Shown: one piece after another, positions 35,920 through 45,570 of the stretch | Layout: every line of letters starts with the position of its first letter | Numbering within the stretch: position 1 is the stretch's first letter | DNA from: Lederbergia graminis | Lineage (GTDB): Bacteria; Bacillota; Bacilli; Bacillales; Bacillaceae_C | Direction of reading: 5' to 3' | DNA length: 64,000 nt | Assembly (NCBI RefSeq): GCF_042655485.1 | Contig: NZ_JBHSMC010000025.1 | Location: 62,001-126,000 of the forward strand | Position numbers and translations under genes: made by a program | Notes under the pieces: generated by a model | What the model saw: the letters and a program-made list of their open reading frames with translations, nothing else | What the model was told of the DNA's origin: nothing | The model's database searches: none

Positions 35920-35933
35920 TGTAAACGATATCA
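35920..35933 (+). promoter_or_regulatory. cre (CcpA) site upstream of the lacI-type gene
   Basis: TGTAAACGATATCA matches the cre consensus at all positions; 112 bp before the regulator's start codon. Confidence 0.5.
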
Positions 35934-36044
35934 AAAAAGGTGGCTTTCTTTCTTAATATCTTGCATAATAGGAGATAAGTAGTATTTTACATAAAACTGC
36001 TAAAATATAGAATTATTATCGACTGCAAATGAGGTAATACAAAC

Positions 36045-37073
36045 ATGAAAAAGAAAAACATTACTATTTATGATATCGCGAAGGAAGCGAATGTATCTCC
36101 TACAACAGTTTCCCGGGTGTTAACTAACAATCCACTTGTAAAAGAAAGTACGCGAAAGCTAGTGCTCGAAAAAATGAAAGAAATGGATTTTACACCTAAT
36201 GAAGCTGCAAGAAGTTTGACGAAGAAGCAAACAAATATGATTGGCTTCATTCTTCCAGACATTACAAATCCATTCTTCTCACAAACATATATCGAAGTAG
36301 AAAGAAGAGCCCATGAATTAGGTTATACGGTATTATTGCGTAATTCTATGAATCGAAGTGAAATGGAATCTACTCATTTACGAGAGTTTGTGCAAAGACG
36401 TGTGGAATGTATTGTGTTTATGGGAGGCCGAATTAATAAGGTTGATAGCGATCCTAATGAAGTAGAAGAAATGTTAGAAGTAATGGAGAGGGTTCCGTTG
36501 ATTATGGTGAATGGCCAAATGGAAGGGGTCGAATGCCACCGAATTTGTACAAATGAAGAAGACGGAATTCGTAAGATTGTATCACACTTAATTGAGCAGG
36601 GTCATAAACATCTTAGTTTAATAGGTGGGGCAGAAGGAATATCGACGACTGATGTAAAGGTGAAAGCTTTTCAAGAAGAAATAGAGAAGAAAGGCTTAGA
36701 ATTCAGAGATGAATGGCAAATCTACTCAGGTTATGATATAGAAAATGGTAGACATGCAATGAGAGAATTATTGCAGAAGGATCCTAGACCAACAGCTATT
36801 ATCGGTATCAATGACATGGTTATTTATGGCGCATTAAAAGAATGTCGTGAACAAAATGTCCCTATTGATAATTTTTCATTTGTTGGTTTTGATGATATCT
36901 TTCCTTCTGATATTGTGTACCCAAGCTTAACGACCATTAATCACAACTATGAAATGTTAAGCACGGAAATTGTTCACTCTGTCCAGAATATAATAGAGAG
37001 AAAACCAGTTGAGAAAGAAATTCTCATAGATACAAGATTAGTAATTAGAGAATCAAGTCTCGTAAAAAAATAA
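36045..37073 (+). CDS. LacI family transcriptional repressor
   Basis: A 342-residue regulator. The N-terminal helix-turn-helix and hinge (TIYDIAKEANVSPTTVSRVL, then FTPNEAARSLTKKQT) are followed by a periplasmic-binding-protein-like effector domain (MIGFILPDITNPFF...). It probably represses the upstream binding-protein gene and the downstream beta-galactosidase gene through the ACCGGT-centred operators on both sides. The inducer is presumably a galactoside or a derivative. Confidence 0.92.
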   Translation: MKKKNITIYDIAKEANVSPTTVSRVLTNNPLVKESTRKLVLEKMKEMDFTPNEAARSLTKKQTNMIGFILPDITNPFFSQTYIEVERRAHELGYTVLLRNSMNRSEMESTHLREFVQRRVECIVFMGGRINKVDSDPNEVEEMLEVMERVPLIMVNGQMEGVECHRICTNEEDGIRKIVSHLIEQGHKHLSLIGGAEGISTTDVKVKAFQEEIEKKGLEFRDEWQIYSGYDIENGRHAMRELLQKDPRPTAIIGINDMVIYGALKECREQNVPIDNFSFVGFDDIFPSDIVYPSLTTINHNYEMLSTEIVHSVQNIIERKPVEKEILIDTRLVIRESSLVKK

Positions 37074-37090
37074 AATTTTTTTCAAGTATT

Positions 37091-37107
37091 TTGGGACCGG
37101 TTGCAAT
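37091..37107 (+). promoter_or_regulatory. ACCGGT-centred operator upstream of the GH2 gene
   Basis: TTGGGACCGGTTGCAAT matches the four operators at 34291-34490 and lies 77 bp before the beta-galactosidase start. Confidence 0.65.
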
Positions 37108-37183
37108 GTTATAAGTCCCTCCATTAATATATAGACTTTTAGTTTGATGAATCAAAAAATAAATATAGAAAAGAGGTTTTCTC

Positions 37184-40100
37184 ATGTTAAAACAACTAAA
37201 AAAATTCCAGTACACGCCACCAGCTAATGGTTATCCAGAGTGGAATAACAATCCAGATATTTTTCAACTTAATCGTCTACCTGCACATGCTACTTTGATG
37301 CCGTATAAAACGGAAGCAGAAGCAATTAGTGGGGACCGTACAGCGTCAGATTATTATCAATCATTAAATGGCATGTGGAAGTTTTCATTTTCTGAGAACC
37401 CGGAGAAACGAAATCTATCCTTCTATGAGGCTGGTTTTGACAGTGCTGACTGGGATGAAATTAAAGTACCAGCACATTGGCAGCTACAAGGGTATGATTA
37501 TCCGCAATATACAAATGTCAGATATCCATGGGATGGAAATGAAGATGTACAAGCACCATTTGCGCCAACAGAATATAATCCTGTTGGGCAATATATTACG
37601 ACTTTTTCTGTACCTAATGATTGGGATGGTCTCCCTGTTAATATATGTTTCCAAGGTGTAGAATCCGCATTCTATGTTTGGGTGAATGGAGAACTTGTTG
37701 GTTACAGTGAGGACACATTTACACCAGCTGAATTTGATTTAACTCCTTACTTACAAGCTGGGGAAAACAAACTTGCTGTAGAAGTGTATCGCTGGTGTGA
37801 TGCAAGCTGGCTTGAAGATCAAGACTTCTGGAGAATGAGCGGTATTTTCCGAGATGTATACTTATATGCAACACCAAAGCTTCACATCCAAGATTTTTTC
37901 GTAAGAACTATATTGGATGAAGATTATCGTGATGCAGAATTAGAAATTGATGCGAAAGTCAATAATTACTATATGGAGGAAAATCAAGAAGCTACGTTTG
38001 AAGCAGTGCTTATTGATGCGAAGGGAAATAAGGTTGAAACGATTAATCAACGTATAGATGTATCTAACGAAGAAGTTAGTGAAATTAGTACTTCGGTTTT
38101 CGTGAAAAATCCATTAAAGTGGAGTGCGGAGACGCCAAATTTATATACACTTGTACTAAGTTTATATGATGCTAGTGGTGAGATAATAGAATATGAGAGT
38201 TGTAAAGTAGGTTTCCGTCAATTTGAACTAAAAGATGGATTAATGAAAATAAACGGAAAGCGTATTGTCTTTAAAGGTGTGAACCGTCATGAATTTGCAG
38301 CCGATCGTGGGCGTGCCGTCACTTATGAAGATATGGTTCATGATGTAAAGTTGATGAAGCAGCATAATATCAATGCAGTTCGTACATCTCATTATCCAAA
38401 CAATCCACTTTTCTATGAACTATGTGATGAGTATGGTCTGTATGTGATTGATGAAACAAATATGGAAACACATGGTACATGGAAGTATGGGCAAAAGGGA
38501 TTAGGTGATGCAATTCCAGGTAGCAAACCGGAGTGGACAGCAAATGTAATCGATCGTTGTAACACGATGTTCGAACGTGATAAAAATCATCCGTCCGTCA
38601 TCATCTGGTCTCTTGGAAATGAATCGTTTGGTGGCGATAACTTCTTAAAGATGCATGCTCATCTTAAATCGAAAGATAAAACTCGTCTTGTCCACTACGA
38701 GGGAGTTTTCCATTATCGTGAATCAGCAGCTGCATCTGATATGGAAAGTACGATGTACATCCCTGCAGATAAAATGGAACAATATGCACTTAAAGCGCAA
38801 GAACAGCCATTGAAACCATACATTATTTGTGAATATAGCCATGCGATGGGGAATTCATGTGGGAATCTCTACAAATATACCGATCTTTTTGATAAATACC
38901 CAATTTTACAAGGTGGATTTATTTGGGACTGGAAAGACCAGGCTTTAAGGAAAAAATCAGAAGAAGGTATTGAGTTTTTAGCATATGGTGGTGATTTCGG
39001 AGAATCTCCACATGATGGTAACTTCTCAGGTGATGGGATTATTTTTGCAGATGGAACGGTATCACCGAAAATATTTGAAGTGAAGAAATGCTATCAAAAT
39101 ATTGATTTTACGGCAGTGGATGTAGAAAAAGGCATTGTAGAAATCAAAAATAAAAACCTATTTATTAATGTCAATAAGTACGATTTCAAATGGTCAATTG
39201 CAGAAGATGGAGAAGTAATTCAAGAAGGTACAGTAGCAGTTTCCATTGAGCCTGGAGAAACAAAATCTATCCAATTAGGTTACAATTTTGCTGACATTCA
39301 AGCGAATACAGGTGAGTTAGTACTTACAGTAAGTTTTCATGAAAAAGCAGCCACATTATGGGCAGATAAAAATCATGAAGTTGCATATGAACAATTTGTT
39401 TTACAACCTTCTCAACGTAAGCAACTAGAAAAGAGCGCTGCTCCAAAAACAGCAGAAATGGATAACGAAGTCATTATTTCTGGAAGTAAGTTTGACATTC
39501 ATTTTAATAAAACGACTGGAGAGATGAAATCAATTGCTGCTAGTGGTGTTGAATTACTCAAATCAGCTCCAGTACCAAACTTTTGGAGAGCTATGACCGA
39601 TAATGACCGTGGTAGCAGATTGAATGAACGTAGTGCAACATGGAGAGAAGCAAGCTTTAATCGGAAATTAGATAGCTTTAAATATGAAGTAACGGATGAA
39701 GCGGTTGTCGTTACAGTACTCTATAGTATCCCTACAACTACTGAATCTAGAGTGGAAATTAAATATACGATTAATGGCTCTGGCGAAATGCAAGTAGATT
39801 ATGAATTAGCACCTGGTTCTGATTTGCCGGAAATACCAGAAGTAGGGTTACTCTTTATAATGGAGGAGCAATTTGAGAATCTGAAGTGGTACGGAAGAGG
39901 GCCACATGAAAACTACATTGATCGTAATAAGGGTGCAAAACTTGGACTTTATGACGGCAAAGTAAATGATCAGTATGTTCCTTATTTAAAACCACAAGAA
40001 TGTGGAAATAAAACAGATGTAAGGTGGGCAATGATTACAAATAATGCTGGTGTTGGTTTGAAAGTTGCAGCACTAGATACTGTGGAAATCAATGCACTCC

Positions 40101-40300
40101 CATATACACCTGAAGAACTGGAAGAACATAGTCACAGCTATAAGCTACCAGAAAGTAAGCAAACAGTATTAAGAATTAATCATAAGCAAATGGGCGTAGG
40201 AGGCGATGATAGTTGGGGCCAGAAAACTCATCCGGAATTTACGCTATATGCAAATGAAACTTATCGTTATAGCTTCATATTAAAAGTGGTCCATAACTAA
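37184..40300 (+). CDS. lacZ: Beta-galactosidase, GH2 (LacZ type)
   Basis: A 1038-residue cytoplasmic enzyme with full LacZ architecture: jelly-roll sugar-binding domain, Ig-like domain, TIM barrel with acid/base Glu480 (WSLGNESFGG) and nucleophile Glu550 (IICEYSHAMGNSCGN), a second Ig-like domain and the beta-galactosidase small-chain domain (MTDNDRGS onward; GRGPHENYIDR). It hydrolyses terminal beta-D-galactosides. In this pectin/arabinan island a natural substrate may be beta-galactan or arabinogalactan oligosaccharides. Under LacI/ACCGGT control; a long terminator follows. Confidence 0.95.
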   Translation: MLKQLKKFQYTPPANGYPEWNNNPDIFQLNRLPAHATLMPYKTEAEAISGDRTASDYYQSLNGMWKFSFSENPEKRNLSFYEAGFDSADWDEIKVPAHWQLQGYDYPQYTNVRYPWDGNEDVQAPFAPTEYNPVGQYITTFSVPNDWDGLPVNICFQGVESAFYVWVNGELVGYSEDTFTPAEFDLTPYLQAGENKLAVEVYRWCDASWLEDQDFWRMSGIFRDVYLYATPKLHIQDFFVRTILDEDYRDAELEIDAKVNNYYMEENQEATFEAVLIDAKGNKVETINQRIDVSNEEVSEISTSVFVKNPLKWSAETPNLYTLVLSLYDASGEIIEYESCKVGFRQFELKDGLMKINGKRIVFKGVNRHEFAADRGRAVTYEDMVHDVKLMKQHNINAVRTSHYPNNPLFYELCDEYGLYVIDETNMETHGTWKYGQKGLGDAIPGSKPEWTANVIDRCNTMFERDKNHPSVIIWSLGNESFGGDNFLKMHAHLKSKDKTRLVHYEGVFHYRESAAASDMESTMYIPADKMEQYALKAQEQPLKPYIICEYSHAMGNSCGNLYKYTDLFDKYPILQGGFIWDWKDQALRKKSEEGIEFLAYGGDFGESPHDGNFSGDGIIFADGTVSPKIFEVKKCYQNIDFTAVDVEKGIVEIKNKNLFINVNKYDFKWSIAEDGEVIQEGTVAVSIEPGETKSIQLGYNFADIQANTGELVLTVSFHEKAATLWADKNHEVAYEQFVLQPSQRKQLEKSAAPKTAEMDNEVIISGSKFDIHFNKTTGEMKSIAASGVELLKSAPVPNFWRAMTDNDRGSRLNERSATWREASFNRKLDSFKYEVTDEAVVVTVLYSIPTTTESRVEIKYTINGSGEMQVDYELAPGSDLPEIPEVGLLFIMEEQFENLKWYGRGPHENYIDRNKGAKLGLYDGKVNDQYVPYLKPQECGNKTDVRWAMITNNAGVGLKVAALDTVEINALPYTPEELEEHSHSYKLPESKQTVLRINHKQMGVGGDDSWGQKTHPEFTLYANETYRYSFILKVVHN

Positions 40301-40304
40301 CAAA

Positions 40305-40362
40305 AAAAGAAGGATATTTTTCTTCACTGCACCATATAGTGAAGAAGGTGTCCTTCTTTTTT
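40305..40362 (+). terminator. Intrinsic terminator after lacZ
   Basis: Two-part stem: AAAAGAAGGA pairs with TCCTTCTTTT and inner TTCTTCACT with AGTGAAGAA; ends in T6. Confidence 0.8.
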
Positions 40363-40434
40363 CCTGTTTATTTATATAACTCTATATCTTAAGACGTGAT
40401 GCGAAAGGTGTGTTCGACAGTTTTCTTTCTTTTT

Positions 40435-40463
40435 TTGACAGAAAGTAACAGAATAAAAATGAT
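40435..40463 (+). promoter_or_regulatory. Probable promoter of the small hypothetical gene
   Basis: TTGACA at 40435-40440, 17-bp spacer and AATGAT at 40458-40463. Confidence 0.45.
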
Positions 40464-40570
40464 TTAACTTATGATTTTTTAACCTAATTTTAACCTTACT
40501 CCATTAAAATGAAAGTAATGTGAATTTTTTGGTATTAAAGGTGATTTCTTATAGGGGGCGAATGCGACGA

Positions 40571-40870
40571 ATGGCGAAGTATGAAAAAATCGTAATAAAC
40601 GGCAAACCGCTTTATCGGGAGTTCTGTCTAGACACTGGCTATTATACAGATGTGCTAACGGAAGAGGAGTTAATGCAACAGTTGTATGACAAAGCGGTCC
40701 ATTCTGTTACAGAGTTTCATGAACATGAAATCGAACGTGCACTCATGCAATTGGACCCATACCATAAAAATATACTAGAAACGTATATTAGTTATTTAGA
40801 AAGGGTAGTAGAATCATTAGAAAGAACGAAAAATGATAAGAAGGAACCATTAATAGCATATTCCCTTTAA
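40571..40870 (+). CDS. Small hypothetical protein (about 99 residues)
   Basis: I do not recognise the family. The product is charged and soluble, starting MAKYEKIVINGKPLYREF, with a predicted helical C-terminal half (YHKNILETYISYLERVVESL). The start is uncertain: ATGs at 40562 and 40571 share a GGGGG ribosome site, and the frame stays open to 40520. It has its own promoter-like sequence and a strong terminator, so it is probably a real single-gene unit. It is unrelated in appearance to the sugar genes around it. Confidence 0.6.
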   Translation: MAKYEKIVINGKPLYREFCLDTGYYTDVLTEEELMQQLYDKAVHSVTEFHEHEIERALMQLDPYHKNILETYISYLERVVESLERTKNDKKEPLIAYSL

Positions 40871-40876
40871 CGATTA

Positions 40877-40925
40877 GAGGTAGTTATTTATTCAAGTAGT
40901 TGAATAAATTGCTGCCTTTTTGTTT
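40877..40925 (+). terminator. Intrinsic terminator after the small hypothetical gene
   Basis: Stem AGGTAGTTATTTATTCAA / TTGAATAAATTGCTGCCT (nearly perfect) followed by a T-rich tract. Confidence 0.85.
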
Positions 40926-40983
40926 TTAGTTGGGGTTTGTAATGATTGGTAGTTATTTGTATGTTAAAGACATTTTGTGTTTC

Positions 40984-41307
40984 AAATGTAGTTTGTTAAT
41001 AGAGCGGTTGTAATGGACATTTGATCAAGGGAATTTGGATGAAATGTCTAATAGAGCGGTTGTAATGGACATTTGATCAAGGGATTTTGAGTTAAATGTC
41101 TAATAGACTCATTCTAACGGACACTTGATCAAAGGATTTGGGCTGAAATGTCTTATAGAGACATTCTAATGGACACTTGAGCAAAGGTTGTGGCTGAAAT
41201 GTCTAATAGACTCATTCTAATGGACATTTCGTCATAGAAACTAAATTAAAATGTCTTATAGAATGATTCAAATCGACATTTCTACTACGAATACATGCAG
41301 AAATGTC
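40984..41307. repeat. Tandem array of about six hairpin units, 51-52 bp period
   Basis: Units have arms AAATGTC and GACATTT (or GACACTT) 33-34 bp end to end: 41042-41074, 41094-41126, 41146-41178, 41197-41229 and 41248-41281. A degenerate first unit lies at 40984-41022 and a left arm only at 41301-41307. Start-to-start distances for the regular units are 52, 52, 51, 51 and 53 bp. Loops are of the TAATAGAGCGGTTGTAATG or TAATAGACTCATTCTAATG kind; spacers contain a recurring TGATCAAGG. No reading frame is conserved. Confidence 0.85.
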
Positions 41308-41588
41308 TAATACAAACCTCTTTCAATAAAAATGGTTCTAATCAACACCACATCTTCGTATCCTTTAAGAAAAAACTCATAGATCACTATTAATCAACAT
41401 ATTGTCCAAAAGAACCCCATCCCTAATCAACCTTTCTCCTCCTATTCTCTTATACATGTTGGGTCTTCTCTCACCAAATATATTAAATTTCTGGTTCTAA
41501 ATGTTTAGGAATTTTACAACATATGGCACAATTTAATGGTATAATTGGAAATATATTCATAAATTTTGCGTTGGATAGAGGGGAGTTT
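41308..41588. other. Gene-free AT-rich stretch before the sensor kinase
   Basis: Very AT-rich sequence between the hairpin array and the kinase start. I see no convincing reading frame, operator or strong promoter. Confidence 0.5.
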
Positions 41589-43616
41589 ATGTCTTTAAGA
41601 CTACTAAAATATGTTTTTGTTCTTTTCATCATTATCTTTATTAATAGTATAAGTCACCCGAAAGTACAAGCAGCCACCTTACAACCTTCCACCAATAAAC
41701 TAATCTTACATTCATCTTTAGAATTATTGGAAGACAAGGATAATAGTCTAACAATAGAAGATGTAGTTTCACCAACATACTCCAATCAATTTAGCTCTCA
41801 TGAATCAACAGAGGTTCCAAACTTTGGTTATGCAGCATCAGTATATTGGGCACGGTTTGAAATAACGAATCAATCTATGCTGGATACGTGGATGCTAGAA
41901 ATAAGTTATCCACCACTTAATGAGATATCTATATATATTCCAAATCAAGATGGTGAATATGAGAAACACCAGTATGGAAACCAGTATCCGTTTAAATTTA
42001 GAGAAATCATTCATCGGAATTTTGTTGTACCTATCGATATGGAACTGGAAGAAAGTAAACTGATTTATATTCGTTTCGAGACAGACGGAGCACTCCAAAT
42101 GCCGTTAACGCTCTGGGAGCCAACTACCTTTATTGAAAAAACGCAAAAAGAGTTTATCTATTTAGGTCTATATTACGGTATAGCAGCTTCCATGATTTTA
42201 TATAATTTGTTCCTCTTCTTTAGCTTACGTGATAAAAGTTATCTATACTATGTGATGGTAATTTTCACTTCTATGTTTGCTAATCTAGCTTTAAATGGTC
42301 TAGCATTTCAATACGTATGGCCAGATTATCCATGGTGGAATATGCGATCCATCGTATTTTTCATCTGTTTAGGAAGTGCATTTTCGCTTCTGTTCACAAG
42401 GAATTTCTTAGATATGAACATATATTTACCAAAGTTTAAGCGGTTCTTTCAATTTGCGATCTTGATGAACTTCTTAAATGCTGGTCTTCTATTTATTTCC
42501 TATCCCATTGCTTTAAATGTAATGGTAGTTAGTGCTGTCGTCACGATTGTAACGATATTGAGCGCATCATTTATTTGCTTGAAAAAAGGTATAAGGCAAG
42601 CTCGCTTTTTTCTATTAGCTTGGGTTGTCTATTTAATAGGCTTTTTTGTATCAATCCTAGCTGATGGTGGAATTCTGCCGTTAGTTGTTTGGACAAAATA
42701 TTCAGCTCAAATTGCTGGTGTATTTGAAATGATATTGCTTTCATTAGCACTTGGAGATCGCATTACGATTATGCGTCGGGAGAAGGAAATAGCGGAACGT
42801 GAAGTAAGAGAAAGTCAAAAACTGGCAGTCGCTAATAAGCAACTTAGACAGATGGAAAAGTCACGTACTGCATTATTAACAAGTATTGCACATGAATTGG
42901 GAACACCGATTACATTAGTGCAAAGTTATACTCAAGCAGTGCAGGAAGGACTAATTGAGGCTAACAATACAAGATATATAAATATGATTCAAAAGAGGTT
43001 GACATTGTTAGATCGTTTGACAAAAGATTTATTAGAATTAGCGAAGCTGCAGTCAAATCATATTAATCTTGATTTCCAGCAAGTAAATTTTGGGGACTGG
43101 GTGGAGAAATTCGTGCAAACAATTGAGCTTGATACGAACCAAAGTGGGCGCATATTTCACTATCCTCCACTTGAAGAGTATAAACAGATGGACGGTTTAT
43201 ATATCACCATTGATAAAGAAAGAATGGATCAAGTTTTCACGAATATAATATGGAATGCTATTAAACATACCTCCGAGATGGAAGGAGAAATTACGCTTAC
43301 TATCACGATTGAAATGCAGGAAGAAGTGCAGGAGTATGCTGAGGATGAATTAGAAGGTAGAGTAATAATTGCAATTCATGATAATGGTGAAGGGATTCCA
43401 GAAAAAGATATTCCATTCGTCTTTAATCGTTTCTATCAAGCGTCCAATATACAGAAGGATGATAATGGGATGGGGCTAGGGCTTGCAATTACTAAGGAAT
43501 TAATCCATGCCCATAAGGGAGAAATTTGGGTAGAAAGTAAAGTTCTTCATGGAACTACATTCTATATTGCGCTGCCACTTCTACAAAATCGAATTCATAT
43601 AAAGGAGAGAGTTTAG
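41589..43616 (+). CDS. Sensor histidine kinase with 7TMR-DISM sensor
   Basis: A 675-residue membrane kinase: signal sequence, extracellular beta-sandwich of the 7TMR-DISMED2 type (about 30-180), seven hydrophobic membrane segments (about 190-400), a coiled linker, HisKA with phospho-acceptor His435 in IAHELGTP, and an HATPase domain (NIIWNAIKH, DNGEGIPEKD, GMGLGLAITKEL). DISM-type sensors are thought to bind carbohydrates or similar ligands outside the cell. The frame is open from 41523, but the ATG at 41589 follows GAGGGGAG and starts a proper signal sequence. It overlaps the response regulator gene by one base. The usual HELRTP reads HELGTP here. Confidence 0.92.
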   Translation: MSLRLLKYVFVLFIIIFINSISHPKVQAATLQPSTNKLILHSSLELLEDKDNSLTIEDVVSPTYSNQFSSHESTEVPNFGYAASVYWARFEITNQSMLDTWMLEISYPPLNEISIYIPNQDGEYEKHQYGNQYPFKFREIIHRNFVVPIDMELEESKLIYIRFETDGALQMPLTLWEPTTFIEKTQKEFIYLGLYYGIAASMILYNLFLFFSLRDKSYLYYVMVIFTSMFANLALNGLAFQYVWPDYPWWNMRSIVFFICLGSAFSLLFTRNFLDMNIYLPKFKRFFQFAILMNFLNAGLLFISYPIALNVMVVSAVVTIVTILSASFICLKKGIRQARFFLLAWVVYLIGFFVSILADGGILPLVVWTKYSAQIAGVFEMILLSLALGDRITIMRREKEIAEREVRESQKLAVANKQLRQMEKSRTALLTSIAHELGTPITLVQSYTQAVQEGLIEANNTRYINMIQKRLTLLDRLTKDLLELAKLQSNHINLDFQQVNFGDWVEKFVQTIELDTNQSGRIFHYPPLEEYKQMDGLYITIDKERMDQVFTNIIWNAIKHTSEMEGEITLTITIEMQEEVQEYAEDELEGRVIIAIHDNGEGIPEKDIPFVFNRFYQASNIQKDDNGMGLGLAITKELIHAHKGEIWVESKVLHGTTFYIALPLLQNRIHIKERV

Positions 43617-44341
43617 TGAGTAAGGATCGCGTTCTTGTTGTAGATGATGAAGAGGGAATTCGTGAACTAATTCAATTATTCTTGCAGAAAAAAGGTTATG
43701 AAGTGTTATTAGCAGATAACGGATATAAAGCTCTAGAAATTATTATTAAACAGCAACTGGATGTCATTTTACTAGATGTGGAGATGCCAGGGATGCAGGG
43801 CTTTGATATATGTGAGCAAATACGTATGATTACAAAGGTTCCTGTTATTTTTGTAAGTTGTAAAAAGGATTCGATTGATAGGATCAATGGATTAAAAGTC
43901 GGAGGTGACGATTATATTACAAAGCCTTTCGATTTTAATGAATTAGAAGCAAGGATATACGCGGTTTTACGCCGTGGTGAATGGGGGAACAAAGATAAAA
44001 GAGATTCTACCATTCTTGCGTTCAATCAATTACACATTCATACAGATACATATGAAGTTTTTTTAAATGGAAAGCAAATCCGTCTCTTGCAGAAAGAGTT
44101 TCAGCTATTATTGTTGATGGCCAAACACCCGAATCGTGTATGGACCGCAGAACAATTATATGATCATGTTTGGGGGGAATACTCAGAAGGGAGCATCCAA
44201 ACAGTAAAAGTTCATATCAGTAAATTAAGACGCAAGCTAGAAACTGATCCTACTAAACCTGAATATATTCAAACCGTACGTGGCTTTGGATATAAATTCG
44301 TCGGTGACAATAAGTATGAACAACAGGGAATGACTTTATAA
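43616..44341 (+). CDS. OmpR/PhoB family response regulator
   Basis: A 241-residue regulator: receiver domain with phospho-acceptor Asp54 (ILLDVEMPG), acidic DDEE start and conserved Lys in DYITKPFD; winged-helix DNA-binding domain ending in RGFGYKF. GTG start overlaps the kinase stop codon, so the pair is translationally coupled. It lies just upstream of the galM/ribokinase/transporter genes and may respond to polysaccharide availability; no target site was identified. Confidence 0.94.
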   Translation: MSKDRVLVVDDEEGIRELIQLFLQKKGYEVLLADNGYKALEIIIKQQLDVILLDVEMPGMQGFDICEQIRMITKVPVIFVSCKKDSIDRINGLKVGGDDYITKPFDFNELEARIYAVLRRGEWGNKDKRDSTILAFNQLHIHTDTYEVFLNGKQIRLLQKEFQLLLLMAKHPNRVWTAEQLYDHVWGEYSEGSIQTVKVHISKLRRKLETDPTKPEYIQTVRGFGYKFVGDNKYEQQGMTL

Positions 44342-44456
44342 AGAGATAACAAGTAATATTCATAAAGATGTTATGCGAATACTGTCTATGAATCCCTAAG
44401 TATTAATGTTAATTATTCTTATAACTTTTCCATAATTTATGATAGAATCATAGTAT

Positions 44457-44468
44457 GGATACGATTAC
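44457..44468 (+). promoter_or_regulatory. CGATTAC-type operator upstream of galM
   Basis: GGATACGATTAC shares the CGATTAC half-site and overall form of the GTAAACGATTAC operators. It begins 9 bp after a TAGAAT -10-like box (44443-44448). Confidence 0.45.
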
Positions 44469-44491
44469 AAAATAAAAGGGAGACATAACAA

Positions 44492-45550
44492 ATGAATGTA
44501 ACGAAGAAGTTATTTGGGCATTTGCAAGACAAACCAGTATACGCTTACACACTGAAAAACGACAACAATGTAGAACTAACAGCAATTGACTATGGATGCA
44601 TCATCACAAAGCTCTACACACCAGATGAAAATGGCAAACTTGAAAACATTGTGCTTGGTCATGATAATCTAGAAGATTATTTACATAGATCACCATATTT
44701 TGGAGCAGTAGTAGGGAGAGTTGCTGGACGAATTGGTGGTGCTAAATTCGAACTTAATGGCAAGACATATACGCTAGCACAAAATGAAAACGATAACCAT
44801 CTTCATGGTGGATTAGTAGGATATGACAAAGTAATCTGGGATGCTGAAGTAAAAGAAGGCGAAGATGAAGCGAGCATTGAGTTCTCATACTTAAGTGTAG
44901 ATGGGGAAGAAGGATATCCAGGTAATTTACAATTAAAAGTAACATATACTTTAAATAATGATAATGAATTTTCGATTCAATATGACGGAATTTCAGATGA
45001 AACAACATTATTAAATATTACGAACCATTCATATTTTAACCTTAGTGGCGAATTGAAACGTGATATTTTAGACCATACATTAACATTAAAGAGTGATCAG
45101 TTCTTAGAATTACGAGATAATCTACTACCATCAGGCGAACTTATTCCTGTGGAAGGTACGACATTTGATTTCCGTTCTGGTAGAAAGATTAGAACAGGTG
45201 TGGAATCCGATTATGCTCAAAATAAATTAGCAGATTCTGGATATGATCACCCATTTGTCTTAAGTACCAACCATGATAGTGAAATTTACTTGGAAGATAC
45301 TGAAAGTGGACGTACACTTACAATTGAAACAGATGAAAAAGCAGTTGTAGTGTATACATCCAATATGCTTCCAGAAGAGGGAGAAGTGTATGGTGTTCCT
45401 TCTAGAAAGTATTTAGGAATTTGCCTTGAGACACAAGGTTATCCAGATGCACCGAATCATCCACATTTCCCAAATTGGATATTAGAGAAAGATCAAAAAC
45501 GTACTTCCGTAACCAAGTATAAATTTGGGACAATTTCTGCAAAAGCTTAA
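44492..45550 (+). CDS. galM: Aldose 1-epimerase (galactose mutarotase)
   Basis: A 352-residue cytoplasmic mutarotase interconverting alpha and beta anomers of galactose or related aldoses. Catalytic elements are present: His in ENDNHLHGG, His in TNHSYFNLSG and Glu in CLETQGYPDAPN. Start ATG behind AAAGGGAG. A CGATTAC-type operator upstream suggests it belongs to the regulon of the LacI protein at 54099. It would prepare released sugars for the downstream kinase or oxidative route. Confidence 0.95.
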   Translation: MNVTKKLFGHLQDKPVYAYTLKNDNNVELTAIDYGCIITKLYTPDENGKLENIVLGHDNLEDYLHRSPYFGAVVGRVAGRIGGAKFELNGKTYTLAQNENDNHLHGGLVGYDKVIWDAEVKEGEDEASIEFSYLSVDGEEGYPGNLQLKVTYTLNNDNEFSIQYDGISDETTLLNITNHSYFNLSGELKRDILDHTLTLKSDQFLELRDNLLPSGELIPVEGTTFDFRSGRKIRTGVESDYAQNKLADSGYDHPFVLSTNHDSEIYLEDTESGRTLTIETDEKAVVVYTSNMLPEEGEVYGVPSRKYLGICLETQGYPDAPNHPHFPNWILEKDQKRTSVTKYKFGTISAKA

Positions 45551-45570
45551 TCATCGTCATTATAGAAAGG

